DNA of 64,000 bases. Origin: an uncultured SAR116 cluster alpha proteobacterium (GTDB lineage Bacteria; Pseudomonadota; Alphaproteobacteria; Puniceispirillales; Puniceispirillaceae). The stretch lies in the NCBI GenBank assembly GCA_902622515.1, contig CACNQE010000002.1, forward strand, positions 1-64,000, written 5' to 3'. Shown here piece by piece: positions 9,632-17,359 of the stretch (position 1 is the first letter of the stretch; every line of letters starts with the position of its first letter). A program made the position numbers and the translations under genes. Under the pieces are notes generated by a model. The model was not told the origin of the DNA and made no database searches. It saw only the letters and a program-made list of their open reading frames with translations.

Positions 9632-9922
9632 TTAAACTGCAGACCGCGCTATGGGATTTGACATGTAAACCACACCACTTTTTTTGGTATGGAGTTCACA
9701 TAGCATAAAAAGCTGATCAAACACATCTTCTTTGCAAGCTTCTTCTGCTATTATCGTGATAATGGATGCCTCACCAAAGCTTCCAAATTGTTTTTGATCA
9801 AATAAATCGTTAGAGCGACCTGTTGCAAAAAAAACATAATCTACCCCCTTAAACTGAGAAATTTCATCTTTTACCAATTGGCCATATTCTTTTTCAACTA
9901 GCGCACCAATTTCGACTTTCAT
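9632..9922 (-). CDS. Small PII-like (ferredoxin-fold) regulator
   Basis: 96 aa, weakly PII/ACT-like: a beta strand (KVEIGALVEKEY), helix, strand (YVFFATGR) and second strand-helix unit (ASIITIIAEEACKEDVFDQL), ending with KKSGVVYMSNP in the position of the PII B/C-loop. A strong ribosome site (AGGAGA) precedes the ATG. It lies 17 bases after the clearer PII gene, so the pair may form a hetero-oligomer or bind different effectors. Assignment rests on fold pattern and context, not on a strong motif. Confidence 0.65.
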   Translation of the reverse strand: MKVEIGALVEKEYGQLVKDEISQFKGVDYVFFATGRSNDLFDQKQFGSFGEASIITIIAEEACKEDVFDQLFMLCELHTKKSGVVYMSNPIARSAV

Positions 9923-9939
9923 GATGTTCTCCTAGCAAT

Positions 9940-10296
9940 CTATTCTATTGAATTTAAAACAGCATCGGGGATGTAGGTAGCAACTCTATCTAATTTGGTC
10001 ATAAACATGATACCCTTACCAGGTGTATCAAGTTTACCTGCTAGAAACATCGCTTCAAATATTAAATCAGCCTGGTCCTCTGATACGATAATTCGGATAA
10101 CTTCTTTTTGCTCGTCAATAGTAACGCCAAGTAATCCGAGACGTTCTCGTACTCCTGTACCTCGCGCATAATTAATAGTAGCACCTTGTGCACCACTGTT
10201 CTTAGCGGCTTCTAAAACTGTTTCTGCAAGATTATTTTGAACGACACATGTGATCATACATGCATTAGAAAGGTAAGTTATAGTTCGATTACTCAT
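9940..10296 (-). CDS. P-II family signal transduction protein
   Basis: 118 aa. The T-loop region (ARGTGVRERLGLLGV) and the B-loop-like AGKLDTPGKGIMFMTKLDRV match PII proteins that bind ATP/ADP and small effectors, but the uridylylated Tyr context of GlnB/GlnK is absent. It overlaps the DUF1538 gene by four bases (ATGA, 10293-10296), so the two are translationally coupled, as GlnK is with AmtB. I infer that it controls the DUF1538 transporter; it is not expected to be a general nitrogen regulator. Confidence 0.85.
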   Translation of the reverse strand: MSNRTITYLSNACMITCVVQNNLAETVLEAAKNSGAQGATINYARGTGVRERLGLLGVTIDEQKEVIRIIVSEDQADLIFEAMFLAGKLDTPGKGIMFMTKLDRVATYIPDAVLNSIE

Positions 10297-12053
10297 GATT
10301 GGTCCTTTACAAGAGCGTCTGACACAATTTCATCTTCTGTTGAGCTATCCTGGCTTTTATTCATTATTCTAATTACCACCCCCATAGTTAATACTGCTAT
10401 AATGGGACAGATACTAGCAAGGGACAATATTCCAAACCCTTCTACAGCAGAAACAGCATTTCCTAATCCTAATCCCATTGCTAACACCAGCGGAACAGTG
10501 ACAGGCCCTGTCGTAACTCCCGCGCTATCCCAAGCCACATTAACAAACTCCTCTGAAGATATAATTGTGAGCAGAACACCAACACCATAAAGCGGCAAAA
10601 GCACCATCATCAAGTCAAACCCTAAAACAAGTTTTGATATACCCAAAGCTATTCCGATGGCAACACCACTTGCAACACTATACATCAACATTTCTTTTTT
10701 AAAGGCACCATTGGTTAAGTTTTGTACAGTTATGCCAAGTGCGTTTAAAGCAGGTTCTGCTAAAGTAGCACCAAAACCGAGCAGAAAAGCAAAGCCAATC
10801 ACTATCGCAAGGCCAACCAATTCCGGATAAATTGGTGAGAATTGACTAATGGGCAACTCCATGAAAGCGGCGGGCAAAACACTTCCTGTTTGAGAACCAA
10901 TTGCACCAAGTCCATAAGTCAAACCAATGTTAAAAATACACATTCCTATTATGGAGAGAACAAGACCATAAATTGTAATCATTCTGTTAGGTAGTGAAGA
11001 TTTAAGAACAAGAAATAAAACCGCCATCAAGAAAAGTACCAACGGTAAAATAGCTCGCACACCTAGCACAATTTCAACAAGAGGGGTTTTTTCCCAAATT
11101 GAAGGTTCAGTTTGTATGGTAATGGCTGACATTTTTGCTGCGGCAATTATCTCTCCTGGAGATATAGTCAGCGAAACAAATATAGCTAAAACTAGAACTG
11201 CTAAGATAGGGAAAAGGGAGGCCATAGTTACCACACCAAAACCAGAAAGAGATGAATTGCCTTTTCCAGCAGCGTTTGCAATACCTATACCCAAGGAAAG
11301 AACTAAGGGCACCGTAACTGGGCCTGTTGTCACAGCACCACAATCCCATGCTAAACCGAGAATGCTCTTCAGATTTGGATCCAACCATGCATAAATAGTC
11401 AATAAAACAACGGGGAACAAAGCCCCATAAATCATTGGTTTGAGCGACCATCCCCGTACAAAACGAATTGTCCCAAGGATGGCTGCGATACCTACTCCGC
11501 CTCCAACCATAAGAACAAGCGGCATTGTCCAGTTGTTAAGAATTTCGTATAAATAAGGGGCAGCATTAACATCAACCGACGAACCAAATGCTTGTAGAGC
11601 ACCAATAGCAGGTTCTGCAAATGTTACACCAACACCCAATATACCAATAATACAAAGAACCACTGGCATTGAAGCTTTCTTTGGCAAATTATCTCCAATA
11701 ATTGTGCCAAATGGCATCAAACCAGTACTCAAACCTTCCATGAATACGGCAAGCCCTATGATTACTGCAATTAATCCGAGACACAAAATTAGAGCGGCCT
11801 CTATAGGATGCCGCAAAACTAAAATTTGAAAAATCATTAAATAGGCGGCTAGCGGTACAACAGCCTTTACTTGTTCCATAATTCGAGATGAACAATATGG
11901 TGCAAGCAAATCAAAAGCTTGCTTCGCAGAAAGCTCTATTTTTGGCGGGGTAAGCGAGCCTTTATCTTTAGACTTACTTTTTGATGTCAGTAAATTATAA
12001 CTCACCGTTCTGTGGCGAACATTCACTTGATTCAGATAGTCTGAGTATCGCAT
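10293..12053 (-). CDS. DUF1538 membrane protein with internal duplication; candidate Na+(K+)/H+ antiporter
   Basis: 586 aa, polytopic. Two homologous halves follow a soluble N-terminus of about 55 residues: FAEPAIGAL...AWDCGAVTTGPVTVPLVL in the first half and LAEPALNAL...AWDSAGVTTGPVTVPLVL in the second. Paired DUF1538 proteins (UmpA/UmpB of Halomonas) have been reported as Na+(Li+,K+)/H+ antiporters; here both are fused in one chain. The invariant acidic residues (AEPA, AWD) in each half are candidate ion ligands. Coupled by ATGA to a PII gene, followed by a PII-like gene and a CNB gene. Confidence 0.88.
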   Translation of the reverse strand: MRYSDYLNQVNVRHRTVSYNLLTSKSKSKDKGSLTPPKIELSAKQAFDLLAPYCSSRIMEQVKAVVPLAAYLMIFQILVLRHPIEAALILCLGLIAVIIGLAVFMEGLSTGLMPFGTIIGDNLPKKASMPVVLCIIGILGVGVTFAEPAIGALQAFGSSVDVNAAPYLYEILNNWTMPLVLMVGGGVGIAAILGTIRFVRGWSLKPMIYGALFPVVLLTIYAWLDPNLKSILGLAWDCGAVTTGPVTVPLVLSLGIGIANAAGKGNSSLSGFGVVTMASLFPILAVLVLAIFVSLTISPGEIIAAAKMSAITIQTEPSIWEKTPLVEIVLGVRAILPLVLFLMAVLFLVLKSSLPNRMITIYGLVLSIIGMCIFNIGLTYGLGAIGSQTGSVLPAAFMELPISQFSPIYPELVGLAIVIGFAFLLGFGATLAEPALNALGITVQNLTNGAFKKEMLMYSVASGVAIGIALGISKLVLGFDLMMVLLPLYGVGVLLTIISSEEFVNVAWDSAGVTTGPVTVPLVLAMGLGLGNAVSAVEGFGILSLASICPIIAVLTMGVVIRIMNKSQDSSTEDEIVSDALVKDQS

Positions 12054-12307
12054 CTGCTTTGCCTTAAAATATGTTTTTTAGTATTCATCAAATTTTTTAA
12101 AAAAGTCAATGCCTTACTTATTACCTAAAATCACGTTATTAGCTAATTTTTGTTTCTCCTAACTATTATAACACGATAGAAGAAATATAGTAGCGCATGA
12201 AACTTTAAATTTACATTTATTCAGTTTATTATTTTAATGAAAAAATAGTTTTAGGTGGTTGCGATTTGCTGGCAATTATAAAACATTTAATTCAGGGAAC
12301 AGACTCA

Positions 12308-12991
12308 ATGAACAAATCAGTTGCAACAAATGTTCTGGCTGTCGTAGCTGTTCTTGCTGGATATGTAATATTAGACTCAACACAAATCCTTTTTATGACT
12401 GGACTATTTGCACTTTCAGGCAGTGTTACCAACTGGCTTGCTATTCATATGCTTTTTGAAAAAGTGCCTTTGCTATATGGTTCTGGAATCATACCCAACA
12501 AATTTGAAGAATTCAAAATGGGTATAAAATCACTTGTGATGGAAGAATTTTTTAATCAAGAAAACATTACCTTCTTTTTAAAACAAACAGAGGAAAAGTC
12601 GAGGGAGTCTATCTATTCAAAAATTGACTATGACGTGATCTTTGAGAACTTATCGGATGCAATAATGACCTCTCAATTTAGCAGTATGCTTGGAATGTTT
12701 GGTGGCAAAAAAGCACTTGAGCCATTGAGGGAACCGGTTATTGATAAATTATCTGAAATTACCCAACAAATTATCGAGGCACCGAATAATAATTTATCTT
12801 CATCCAATATTGAAGAATTTAAAAACCAAATAGAAACAATACTTAATAATCGTTTAAAAGATTTAACGCCAGTGCAAGTAAAAAAAATTATTCAAGATAT
12901 TATTCAATCTCACCTTGGTTGGCTTGTTGTATGGGGTGGATTACTTGGTGGAGTTATAGGTTTTTCCTTATCATTGATTCAAAGTCTTTAA
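12308..12991 (+). CDS. DUF445 family inner-membrane protein
   Basis: About 227 aa from the ATG at 12308, preferred over an in-frame TTG at 12266 because AGGGA lies upstream. An N-terminal hydrophobic pair carries the DUF445 signature SGSVTNWLAIHMLFEKVP, then YGSGIIPNKFEEFKMGIK, a helical middle and a C-terminal membrane helix (WGGLLGGVIGFSLSLIQS). Function of the family is unknown (YheB-like). Divergent from the DUF1538 gene with about 250 bases between them. Confidence 0.85.
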   Translation: MNKSVATNVLAVVAVLAGYVILDSTQILFMTGLFALSGSVTNWLAIHMLFEKVPLLYGSGIIPNKFEEFKMGIKSLVMEEFFNQENITFFLKQTEEKSRESIYSKIDYDVIFENLSDAIMTSQFSSMLGMFGGKKALEPLREPVIDKLSEITQQIIEAPNNNLSSSNIEEFKNQIETILNNRLKDLTPVQVKKIIQDIIQSHLGWLVVWGGLLGGVIGFSLSLIQSL

Positions 12992-12994
12992 AAA

Positions 12995-13054
12995 ATCATT
13001 TGCTAACAAATCATATTAGTTCTTCATTTAAAAAATTGTTTGCTCAACAAATTG
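12995..13054 (+). repeat. Two copies of a TTTGCT(C)AACAAAT near-palindrome upstream of cbtB
   Basis: The copies lie at 12999-13011 and 13039-13052, exactly 40 bases apart from start to start (about four helical turns), each with ATTTG/CAAAT-like arms. They sit between the DUF445 stop and cbtB. This could be a tandem operator for the cobalt-uptake genes. No B12 riboswitch was recognised in this 236-base spacer. Confidence 0.4.
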
Positions 13055-13227
13055 GTAAGACTTTTAGATTAATTATGACAAAAATGTAAAAACTTGTTTT
13101 CTTTTAAAAAAATTTCAAAATCGTACTTGCACAAAATTTTTTTTCAATCTGTAATGCAGTTAGTATTGATGTTAAAATTTTAAAATGTTATTCAGCTTAA
13201 TTTAACTAAAAAAAAGAAAGGAAAGCG

Positions 13228-13398
13228 ATGGTTGCCTTCGTTCAGTCATTTAGCCAATCAAGATCCCAAATACTGTCCATTACTTTTGCTGCCTTGCTTG
13301 GCTTGCTTGTTATTTACGTAGCTGGTCATTCACAATCCCATATATTGCATGATGCTGCTCATGATGTGCGCCACGCAACAGGATTTCCCTGCCACTAA
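13228..13398 (+). CDS. cbtB: CbtB, small subunit of predicted cobalt transporter
   Basis: 56 aa, too short for many gene callers. Strong ribosome site (AAAGGAA) 7 bases before the ATG. One membrane helix (ITFAALLGLLVIYVAGH) is followed by a His-rich tail (HILHDAAHDVRHATGFPCH) ending with the CbtB-type PCH motif, plausible metal ligands. CbtB is the one-helix partner of CbtA in a predicted cobalt uptake system associated with B12 genes. cbtA follows 30 bases later. Confidence 0.92.
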   Translation: MVAFVQSFSQSRSQILSITFAALLGLLVIYVAGHSQSHILHDAAHDVRHATGFPCH

Positions 13399-13428
13399 CT
13401 TAATAAGCTATATAAGGGTTGTTTCTAC

Positions 13429-14118
13429 GTGTTTTTTCGAATTCTTGTCAGTGGTTTATTTGCGGGTTCACTCGGCGGCTTGATGGCCGGTTTGCTACAA
13501 TGGTATTTCGTACAACCCGTTCTTCTTCACTCAGAGCTTTATGAAACCGGCATTTTAAAGCATTTTGGTGAATTTACTAATGGCCCACAACAGAGCCTAG
13601 ACACACTACAACCAATTCGAGATGGACTTTCCCTCCTGTTCAGTATGATTATTTACATTGGCTATGCATTTTTACTCATTTCCGCAATGACACTGCGGTT
13701 GCAAACATCGAGTGATAGGATTACGTTTCATCAAGGTATAGTTTGGGGTATAATTGGATATATCGCTGTTCATCTTGCACCAGCCATTTCACTTCCACCT
13801 GAAGTACCAGGAGTTGCAGCAGCAGAGGTTCAATCTCGTCAAATTTGGTGGTTTACAACAGTTTTTCTTTCCGTAATTGGGATTTGGCTAATTGCCTTCA
13901 AACCAAAAATTAAATACTTTTTTATTGGGAGCGCTTTGATAATTGCTCCTCATATTTTTGGGGCTCCTGAACCAGACGTGTTTACGGGCCCCGCACCAAC
14001 AGAAATTGGTGCCCTTTTTGCCAGCCGAGCTTTGGGAATAGGTCTAGTTTCATGGGCTATTCTAGGAGGGTTGTCTGCTTTTTTTCTTCATAAAGAAACT
14101 GTGCGTACTGCTAGCTAA
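13429..14118 (+). CDS. cbtA: CbtA, membrane subunit of predicted cobalt transporter
   Basis: 229 aa, GTG start after AAGGG. Several membrane helices; N-terminus FFRILVSGLFAGSLGGLMAGLLQ and the conserved HLAPAISLPPEVPG and GAPEPDVFTGPAPTEI segments are CbtA hallmarks. Together with CbtB it is predicted to import cobalt for the adjacent cobalamin genes. Predicted from family and context; direct transport data for this family are limited. Confidence 0.92.
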   Translation: MFFRILVSGLFAGSLGGLMAGLLQWYFVQPVLLHSELYETGILKHFGEFTNGPQQSLDTLQPIRDGLSLLFSMIIYIGYAFLLISAMTLRLQTSSDRITFHQGIVWGIIGYIAVHLAPAISLPPEVPGVAAAEVQSRQIWWFTTVFLSVIGIWLIAFKPKIKYFFIGSALIIAPHIFGAPEPDVFTGPAPTEIGALFASRALGIGLVSWAILGGLSAFFLHKETVRTAS

Positions 14119-14160
14119 TTTAGTCCTTACAGAAAAATTAAATAAAGGCTTTTATTACTA

Positions 14161-14676
14161 ATGAGAAAAATAGACTTCCGTTTACTTGGCCTATGCGCTA
14201 TTGGCTTTATTTTCAGTGGGCTTATTGGCTTTATGATTGCTGGTGCGAACAATGTTACATTTGATGGTCATAAACATAATATGAACCATTTAGACAACTC
14301 ATACCACGGAGGCAAAACTAACCACTCAGAAACCCATGCAGAGCCTATTGCGATCCCTAAAAATGGGTTGGAACCATTTATAAGAGCAGAACTCCAAAAT
14401 GACCCTGTATCTGGATTTAATCTACATCTCGTTACCAGTAATTTTACATTCGCGCCAGAATATGCTGGGCTCAAACATAAAGATGGGATGGGGCATGCTC
14501 ATTTGTATATTGATGAACATAAAATTGCTCGACTTTATAATAGCTGGTTTCATATCGACACAATACCCGAAGATGCAAAGCAAATGCGAATAACATTAAA
14601 CAGTAACGATCATAGACCATTTATGGCTGATAATAAGATTATTTCAGCTGTTATTGAATTAAATGCAAAACCCTAG
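14161..14676 (+). CDS. Membrane-anchored His-rich protein of the cobalt-uptake unit
   Basis: 171 aa. An N-terminal helix (about 8-30) anchors a periplasmic domain. Just outside the membrane is a His-dense linker (DGHKHNMNH, then HGGKTNHSETHAE), then a compact beta-rich domain with GMGHAHLYIDEHKIARLY and NSNDHRPF. Its place 42 bases after cbtA suggests periplasmic capture or delivery of cobalt. I do not recognise a named family. Its TAG stop shares CTAG (14673-14676) with the stop of the convergent DUF1636 gene. Confidence 0.75.
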   Translation: MRKIDFRLLGLCAIGFIFSGLIGFMIAGANNVTFDGHKHNMNHLDNSYHGGKTNHSETHAEPIAIPKNGLEPFIRAELQNDPVSGFNLHLVTSNFTFAPEYAGLKHKDGMGHAHLYIDEHKIARLYNSWFHIDTIPEDAKQMRITLNSNDHRPFMADNKIISAVIELNAKP

Positions 14677-15023
14677 ATTGGAGGAATTTTTGCATGCAAT
14701 AAGTGACGAAAACTTCCGCAGCCTGTTGCATCTTCAATCCATCCGTCATCAGCAGCTAGATAAAGTTTACATGTTGCTATCAAATCTGCTTGGTCTTTTT
14801 TTATATCAACGTTTTTGAAAACATAAGTTGTTCTATTTGGCGATTGAAGTGTCAAACTGACAGGCGATGTGCAAACACCTAAACAAGGTGAGCTAATTAT
14901 ATTGGCATTTAGTTCTGCTTTCTGCAAAGCAACTTGAAGATTTTTACAATCGTAATCATCCGGAATACTCTTATCAGTCACAGGTTTACAAGACCGGCAT
15001 ATTTGCAGGTGCAAATCAACCAT
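14673..15023 (-). CDS. DUF1636 metal-binding-type protein
   Basis: 116 aa from the ATG at 15023, which overlaps the cobS stop in TAATG; a longer frame to 15056 would run into cobS and is not needed. Cys residues in ICRSCKP, SPCLGVC and a C-terminal ATGC suggest a thioredoxin-fold [2Fe-2S] or metal-binding protein. The family is often found beside cobalamin genes; its function is not known to me. Coupling to cobS supports a role in late B12 synthesis or metal handling. Confidence 0.8.
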   Translation of the reverse strand: MVDLHLQICRSCKPVTDKSIPDDYDCKNLQVALQKAELNANIISSPCLGVCTSPVSLTLQSPNRTTYVFKNVDIKKDQADLIATCKLYLAADDGWIEDATGCGSFRHLLHAKIPPI

Positions 15024-15781
15024 TAAACCGCATATATTGATGCTAACATTACCCAACCCATTGTCTCACTCAGTAATTGACCAGCTCCACAGACATCACC
15101 TGTCTGACCTCCTATCTGATATTTTGCAATAACTCCCCAAAAAATAGCAATTACTAACATTGAAATAATTACATATACAAAACTAAAGACACCAAAATAA
15201 AAAGCGGGTAATGCGATGATAGCTGCAAAAAAAAGGGGAGTTATGTTATCTGCAGAAGCTTGATTGCCAAGCCCTTCTTGTTTTGCTGCTGGTAAAAAAC
15301 ATAAGTATCCAACCATGGAGAATCTGCTAATAACAGCACAGATAATTATACCAGTAGCAATTTCTGTTGTTGAGGGAAGAGATGACAACATTAAGATGCG
15401 TAATCCCATTACCATAATAAGCGCAAGCATTCCAAAGCTTCCAATGGCACTATCTGTCATAATCGTAATTTTTTTTTCTTTATTTTGACCACCGCCAAAA
15501 CCATCCGCACAATCTGCAAGCCCATCCTCGTGAATGGCCCCTGTGCAAAAAATACCAAAAATTAATGCAAAAATAGCTGAGGCAAAGGAAGGTAGCATAA
15601 ATTGTGATGTGGTTATGTAAATACCTGCGATAATTCCACCAACAACAAATCCAACTACTGGAAAGGCCCATGCCGAATCTGTCAATTTAGGGACATAAGT
15701 ATTGAGTTTGCCTGCAGGAAGGCGCGTCAGAAGCAAAAAGGCTGTTTGCACCTCTGCTACGCGTTTAACAGTCCATTTCAT
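15023..15781 (-). CDS. cobS: Adenosylcobinamide-GDP ribazoletransferase (cobalamin synthase)
   Basis: 252 aa integral membrane enzyme that joins AdoCbi-GDP to alpha-ribazole (phosphate). The signature GAIHEDGLADCADGFGGG with its Asp cluster for Mg2+ is complete, and most of the rest is membrane helix. I prefer the ATG at 15781, which overlaps the cobT stop (TGATG), to the TTG one codon earlier. CobV in Pseudomonas naming. Confidence 0.96.
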   Translation of the reverse strand: MKWTVKRVAEVQTAFLLLTRLPAGKLNTYVPKLTDSAWAFPVVGFVVGGIIAGIYITTSQFMLPSFASAIFALIFGIFCTGAIHEDGLADCADGFGGGQNKEKKITIMTDSAIGSFGMLALIMVMGLRILMLSSLPSTTEIATGIIICAVISRFSMVGYLCFLPAAKQEGLGNQASADNITPLFFAAIIALPAFYFGVFSFVYVIISMLVIAIFWGVIAKYQIGGQTGDVCGAGQLLSETMGWVMLASIYAV

Positions 15782-16785
15782 CAATTATTTATTCCTAGTT
15801 CTTCAAAGGTGGCCATATGGTTATGGCATGCTACAGCGGCTTTAAGAATACTTAAGGCAAGCGCTGCACCAGTACCCTCACCTAATCGCATATTTAGGTC
15901 AAGAATTGGTTTTTTGTTCATTAATTGAAGTAACTTTTGATGGCCTGGTTCAGCTGATTTATGCCCAACGAGACAATGGTCTAATAAACTGGAAGACATT
16001 GCATATAATGGCGCTGCAGCTGCTGTGCATATGAATCCATCGAGTAATACTGGTATAGATGCCGATCTTGCTGCTAATATTGCCCCACAAATGGCAGCTT
16101 GTTCCCTGCCACCAAAGGCTAGAATCGCTGATAAATCAGAACATAGTCCATGTTTTGCTATACCTTCTTCAATAATACCTATTTTATGAGCAACTCCTTT
16201 TTTATCAGAACCTGTTCCTACTCCAACCCAATCAGCAACTCTCCCTCCGAAAACACTTGCAGCAAGGGCAGATGAAACTGTTGAGTTACCAATCCCCATT
16301 TCACCAAGAAGAACAATATTAGCACTTCTGTTAACAGATTTTATCCCTGCTGACATCGCATCGAGTAGCTCTGTCATGCTCATTGCCTTTGTTTGGGTAA
16401 AGTCCTGGGTTGGGGAATCCAGTGACAAAGGTTTTACGGTTAACTCGGCACCACTCAAAGTGCACAACTGATTCATTGCAGCACCACCATTTTCAAAATT
16501 TGAAACCATAAGTTGAGTTACTTCTTGCGGGTATGGGTTTACTCCTTGCTCACAGATTCCGTGATTTCCAGCAAAAATAATAGCTTGTGCAGTTTCAATA
16601 ACTGGCCTCTCACTATTCTGCCAACCTGCCAAAAACACAGCCAATTCCTCTAGCATCCCCAGCGAGCCAGACGGCTTGGTTAATTGGTCTTGATAGACCG
16701 ATGCAGCCGCTTCAGCTTGCATATTTTTGTTTGGCATAGTGATAATAAAATCATCTACCATTTGTAAATTGGAAATGTTATCCAA
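15781..16785 (-). CDS. cobT: Nicotinate-nucleotide-dimethylbenzimidazole phosphoribosyltransferase
   Basis: 334 aa. Makes alpha-ribazole phosphate from NaMN and dimethylbenzimidazole. Recognised by GEMGIGNSTVSSAL, the GVGTGSD loop and the C-terminal RLGEGTGAALAL with the catalytic Glu. TTG start at 16785 is supported by GAGAGGA six bases upstream. Lies between cobU (21-base gap) and cobS (1-base overlap). CobU in Pseudomonas naming; not the cobaltochelatase subunit of the same name. Confidence 0.95.
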   Translation of the reverse strand: MDNISNLQMVDDFIITMPNKNMQAEAAASVYQDQLTKPSGSLGMLEELAVFLAGWQNSERPVIETAQAIIFAGNHGICEQGVNPYPQEVTQLMVSNFENGGAAMNQLCTLSGAELTVKPLSLDSPTQDFTQTKAMSMTELLDAMSAGIKSVNRSANIVLLGEMGIGNSTVSSALAASVFGGRVADWVGVGTGSDKKGVAHKIGIIEEGIAKHGLCSDLSAILAFGGREQAAICGAILAARSASIPVLLDGFICTAAAAPLYAMSSSLLDHCLVGHKSAEPGHQKLLQLMNKKPILDLNMRLGEGTGAALALSILKAAVACHNHMATFEELGINN

Positions 16786-16806
16786 AAATTATCCTCTCTT
16801 AAATAA

Positions 16807-17316
16807 CTAGGGCTTTAGTTTTAGTGGTATACCAGAGATACATGTATAGACTTCATTAACAGCCTCAGCTACAACCTGGTTAAGACGGCCAGCTTCATCA
16901 CGAAACCGTCTTGCTAACTCATTTTCAGGTATTATTCCGCTTCCCACTTCATTGGTAACTAAAATCACGGGGTCACGTCGAGCAGTGATGGCTTCAATCA
17001 AAGAAGAAGTTGCTGTGGACACATCCTTTTCTGCAAACATAAGATTTGAAAGCCATAATGTTAAACATTCAACAAGGCATACTCCTTGCCCATCTAGGGC
17101 AAACAATTTATCTGCAATTTCTATGGGTTCGTTTACAGTGAGCCACTCATCTCCTCGCCTTTGTTTGTGAATTTGAATTCGTTTTTCCATTTCTTGATCG
17201 TAGGCCTTTGCTGTTGCAATATAAATTACGGATGTACCATAGCTAAGAGTCTGTTTTTCAGCAAAACTACTCTTTCCAGAACGAGCACCACCAGTTATTA
17301 ATAATGAAAAAGCCAT
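16807..17316 (-). CDS. cobU: Adenosylcobinamide kinase / guanylyltransferase
   Basis: 169 aa bifunctional enzyme: phosphorylates AdoCbi and transfers GMP to give AdoCbi-GDP. The P-loop GGARSGKSSFAE is at residues 8-19; LVTNEVGSGIIPEN and the RRFRDEAGRLNQ segment are typical. First gene of the minus-strand unit cobU-cobT-cobS-DUF1636. CobP in Pseudomonas naming. Only 43 bases separate its start from the divergent cobC. Confidence 0.96.
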   Translation of the reverse strand: MAFSLLITGGARSGKSSFAEKQTLSYGTSVIYIATAKAYDQEMEKRIQIHKQRRGDEWLTVNEPIEIADKLFALDGQGVCLVECLTLWLSNLMFAEKDVSTATSSLIEAITARRDPVILVTNEVGSGIIPENELARRFRDEAGRLNQVVAEAVNEVYTCISGIPLKLKP

Positions 17317-17328
17317 GACTTCACTCGT

Positions 17329-17342
17329 AGCCTAATCAGGCT
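17329..17342. promoter_or_regulatory. Small inverted repeat between divergent cobU and cobC
   Basis: AGCCT-AATC-AGGCT lies within the 43-base gap separating the cobU and cobC start codons. Such a short divergent gap means that at least one promoter must lie inside a coding region. The repeat could be a shared operator, but it is short and may be chance. Confidence 0.3.
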
Positions 17343-17359
17343 CAAAAAGGAACATATTT

